Positions 6,321 to 7,301 of a stretch of 7,301 bases of DNA are shown here, in pieces (positions within the stretch are counted from its first letter, which is position 1; each line of letters starts with the position of its first letter). The translations under genes were made by a program, and so were the position numbers. Source of the stretch: Prevotella sp. (GTDB lineage Bacteria; Bacteroidota; Bacteroidia; Bacteroidales; Bacteroidaceae); the NCBI GenBank assembly GCA_017442765.1, contig JAFRZC010000182.1, forward strand, positions 1 through 7,301, written 5' to 3'. The notes beneath the pieces were generated by a model. It ran no database searches. It was not told the origin of the DNA and saw only the letters and a program-made list of their open reading frames with translations.

Positions 6321-6326
6321 GAATGA

Positions 6327-6462
6327 ATTACAATTTGACGATTTACAATTTTCAGAAGTTAAAGGAGTTAATTTTAGGAGTTAAGGAGTTAAGACGATAG
6401 GGAAAACTCTCCACTCTCCACTCTCCACTATTCCCTCCAAGGGGTCCGAGGGGGAAGCCCCC
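6327..6462. repeat. Repeat-filled manA leader
   Basis: Between the manA start and its predicted promoter are several short repeats: the TTACAATT...ATTTACAA unit (6328-6348) also seen inside the large exported-protein gene; GGAGTTAA at 6364-6371, 6377-6384 and 6385-6392; CTCTCCA three times in tandem at 6407-6427; and a small GC-rich hairpin GGGGG-AAG-CCCCC at 6450-6462 resembling a solo REP-type unit. The predicted untranslated leader is thus about 150 nt. No known riboswitch pattern is recognised. Confidence 0.7.
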
Positions 6463-6475
6463 ACTAAATCCCGTG

Positions 6476-6483
6476 CAAAAGTA
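6476..6483 (-). promoter_or_regulatory. Bacteroidetes -7 box, probably for manA
   Basis: The minus strand reads TACTTTTG followed by GCACGGG, an exact TAnnTTTG match with the same GCAC context seen after the boxes at 1277 and 7134. Transcription would start near 6468-6472. No -33 element at standard spacing is evident (a TTG at 6496-6498 is too close). Confidence 0.55.
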
Positions 6484-6571
6484 ATAAAATTATAGCAATA
6501 AATGGAATCCTATTGTCATTTTATTTCGCTTTTTCTGATTTACAGGAAAAGGCAGAATGTAAAAATATCTT

Positions 6572-6610
6572 AATTCGGCAGTGAGAGATATATCTTTCAC
6601 TGCCGGAATT
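6572..6610. repeat. 39-bp hairpin with AGATATATCT centre
   Basis: Arms AATTCGGCAGTGA (6572-6584) and TCACTGCCGGAATT (6597-6610) pair with a single bulged base around a self-complementary AGATATATCT centre. The core GTGAGAGATATATCTTTCAC (6581-6600) closely matches 6813-6830 in the array further downstream, so this may be a solo relative of that array's units. No T-tract follows. Confidence 0.7.
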
Positions 6611-6646
6611 GTTAAAACCCGATTTCCGATTTAACATTTCAATTAG

Positions 6647-6678
6647 CCCCCTAAATTAGTGGGTTAGGGGGTCTTTTT
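6647..6678 (+). terminator. Terminator-like hairpin with T-tract, without an upstream plus-strand gene
   Basis: CCCCCTAA (6647-6654) pairs perfectly with TTAGGGGG (6664-6671) over a 9-base loop, followed by TCTTTTT (6672-6678). This is the form of a rho-independent terminator on the plus strand, yet no plus-strand gene lies between the manA coding region and this site. It may stop antisense transcription or simply be another repeat. Confidence 0.45.
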
Positions 6679-6681
6679 CAT

Positions 6682-6858
6682 CCCTTTCACTCCTCTTTCA
6701 CTTCCCCTTCACTTCCCTTTTTCCCCAAACATATATGTTTCACCTTCCAAAACATGGTCTTTTGCACCCCGAAACACGGTCTTTCATGACCCGAAACATA
6801 TATATCTCGGAGGTGAGAGATATATGTTTCAGAAGTGAGAAGTGAGAGGTGAGGGGAG
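6682..6858. repeat. Degenerate array with 11- and 22-bp periodicity
   Basis: The left part is four 11-bp pyrimidine-rich units (6682-6692, 6693-6703, 6704-6714, 6715-6725; for example CTCTTTCACTT and CCCCTTCACTT). About 22-bp units follow: 6726-6748 with the palindrome AAACATATATGTTT, 6749-6770 (AAAACATGGTCTTTT), 6771-6792 (GAAACACGGTCTTTC), 6793-6814 and 6815-6836. The last two are inverted relative to each other (GAAACATATATATCTC against GAGAGATATATGTTTC, one mismatch). Purine-rich 11-mers (GAGAAGTGAGA, GGTGAGGGGAG) end it at 6858 and are roughly complementary to the left units. Most units have near-palindromic cores, as in the 402-489 array, but the sequence differs. No credible gene lies here. 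Confidence 0.75.
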
Positions 6859-6867
6859 AGAAGTTCT

Positions 6868-6894
6868 GTATGTTGCTGTGATACAGCAACATAC
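6868..6894. repeat. Perfect 12-bp stem inverted repeat
   Basis: GTATGTTGCTGT (6868-6879), loop GAT, ACAGCAACATAC (6883-6894). It lies immediately after the periodic array. Neither side has a clear T-tract, so a terminator role is unlikely; it could be an operator or an RNA hairpin. Confidence 0.8.
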
Positions 6895-6927
6895 AAACGG
6901 TTCGCTATGAGCGCGTATCTTAATATC

Positions 6928-6946
6928 GGTGGACAATTGTCCCACC
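6928..6946. repeat. Short palindrome GGACAATTGTCC with GGT/ACC extension
   Basis: A perfect 12-bp palindrome at 6931-6942 is extended by GGT and ACC with one unpaired C. It is an operator-sized symmetric site about 200 bp upstream of the promoter at 7134. No regulator is suggested by the window. From here to 7133 I see no gene. Confidence 0.5.
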
Positions 6947-7133
6947 CCCCTCATTTCGCGCGATTCTCGATGTTAAAATTCCAGAGCAGAAACCTCGGAC
7001 TTTAACACTTCATCTTTGCGGATAATTCCTGCATATTTATAAATTAATCGCCATTTTCATGCAAAATGTAACTATTTGAAAGAATAATACATGAATAAAC
7101 ACTAATTTATTTTCGTATTCCGAGAAATCTTCG

Positions 7134-7141
7134 TACCTTTG
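7134..7141 (+). promoter_or_regulatory. Bacteroidetes promoter for a transcript running off the window
   Basis: TACCTTTG matches TAnnTTTG, followed by GCACTCG. A near -33 match TTTCG lies at 7111-7115, 18 bp upstream of the box, inside AT-rich DNA. The expected start is about 7146-7149. It has the best spacing of the four -7 boxes found here. Confidence 0.65.
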
Positions 7142-7145
7142 CACT

Positions 7146-7301
7146 CGATGTTAGCTCATCGTAGGGCGGGCATCAGACATTTTGGGAATTCATAGAGAGG
7201 CGTTAGGTATATTCTTGTACTCTGAAACCTGAGAAATTTCGAAGTCACACTAGATGGCATAGTGGGTTCTCCGCGCGTAAGCGTGGGCTGGCATCACTAT
7301 A
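7146..7301 (+). ncRNA. Candidate structured noncoding RNA or long leader, 5' part only
   Basis: The stretch starts at the predicted transcription start, and the ATG at 7148 meets a stop within about 15 codons. Foldable elements are visible. A 5' hairpin CGATG-TTAGCT-CATCG covers 7146-7161. A strong hairpin at 7270-7287 has a 7-bp stem, including G-U pairs, closed by a GTAA loop of the GNRA class. Around it, ATAGTG (7259-7264) pairs with CACTAT (7295-7300). The composition is more balanced than the AT-rich upstream DNA. The 3' end is outside the window. I cannot assign a family; 6S RNA, another housekeeping RNA or a mRNA leader are all possible. Confidence 0.45.

Noticed and set aside
6687..6896. 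69-codon minus-strand ORF
   Set aside because: It lies wholly within the 11/22-bp periodic repeat and encodes repeat-derived residues only.
7010..7018. Possible -7 box CATCTTTG
   Set aside because: It lacks the leading TA of TAnnTTTG, and a better box occurs at 7134-7141.

Overview
The window looks like chromosomal DNA from a member of the Bacteroidales, most likely a Prevotella-type bacterium. Four sites fit the Bacteroidetes -7 promoter box TAnnTTTG. The encoded families are typical of the group: a signal-peptide protein with a carboxypeptidase-like regulatory fold and an LDEVVV motif, a large macroglobulin/plug-like envelope protein, an NhaD antiporter and a type I mannose-6-phosphate isomerase. 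The genus is an inference; no rRNA or other marker is present.

Layout: 1-164 is a nested GC-rich palindromic repeat. 368-520 is an AT-rich array of four 22-bp palindromic units inside long inverted arms. 532-1161 (-) encodes a small exported protein. A short divergent promoter region separates it from nhaD (1330-2673, +). nhaD is followed after 2 bp by a gene for a large exported protein (2676-5315, +), probably in one operon. manA (5358-6320, -) converges on it with a 42-bp gap. 6321-7133 has no credible gene; it holds the repeat-filled manA leader, several hairpins and a second array with 11/22-bp periodicity. At the right edge a good promoter (7134-7141) reads into a stretch with no ORF that can fold, probably the 5' part of a noncoding RNA or long leader.

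The most notable feature is repeat invasion of coding sequence. Two copies of one GC-rich palindrome family, with perfect 32- and 34-bp arms and shared flanks, and a third related palindrome with 38-bp arms lie in frame inside the two genes for exported proteins. They sit at the signal peptide/domain junction, in the signal-peptide n-region, and in a C-terminal segment. A fourth, degenerate arm together with an intergenic-type repeat lies in a linker of the large protein. nhaD and manA carry none inside their coding regions, although both stop codons at the convergent junction lie in or beside 7-bp tandem repeats and the manA leader is largely repeats.

Functionally, nhaD exports Na+ (or Li+) in exchange for H+, manA interconverts mannose-6-phosphate and fructose-6-phosphate, and the two exported proteins are envelope proteins of unknown role. 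I see no defence, secretion or biosynthetic system here. The novelty, if any, is in the repeats and the candidate RNA.
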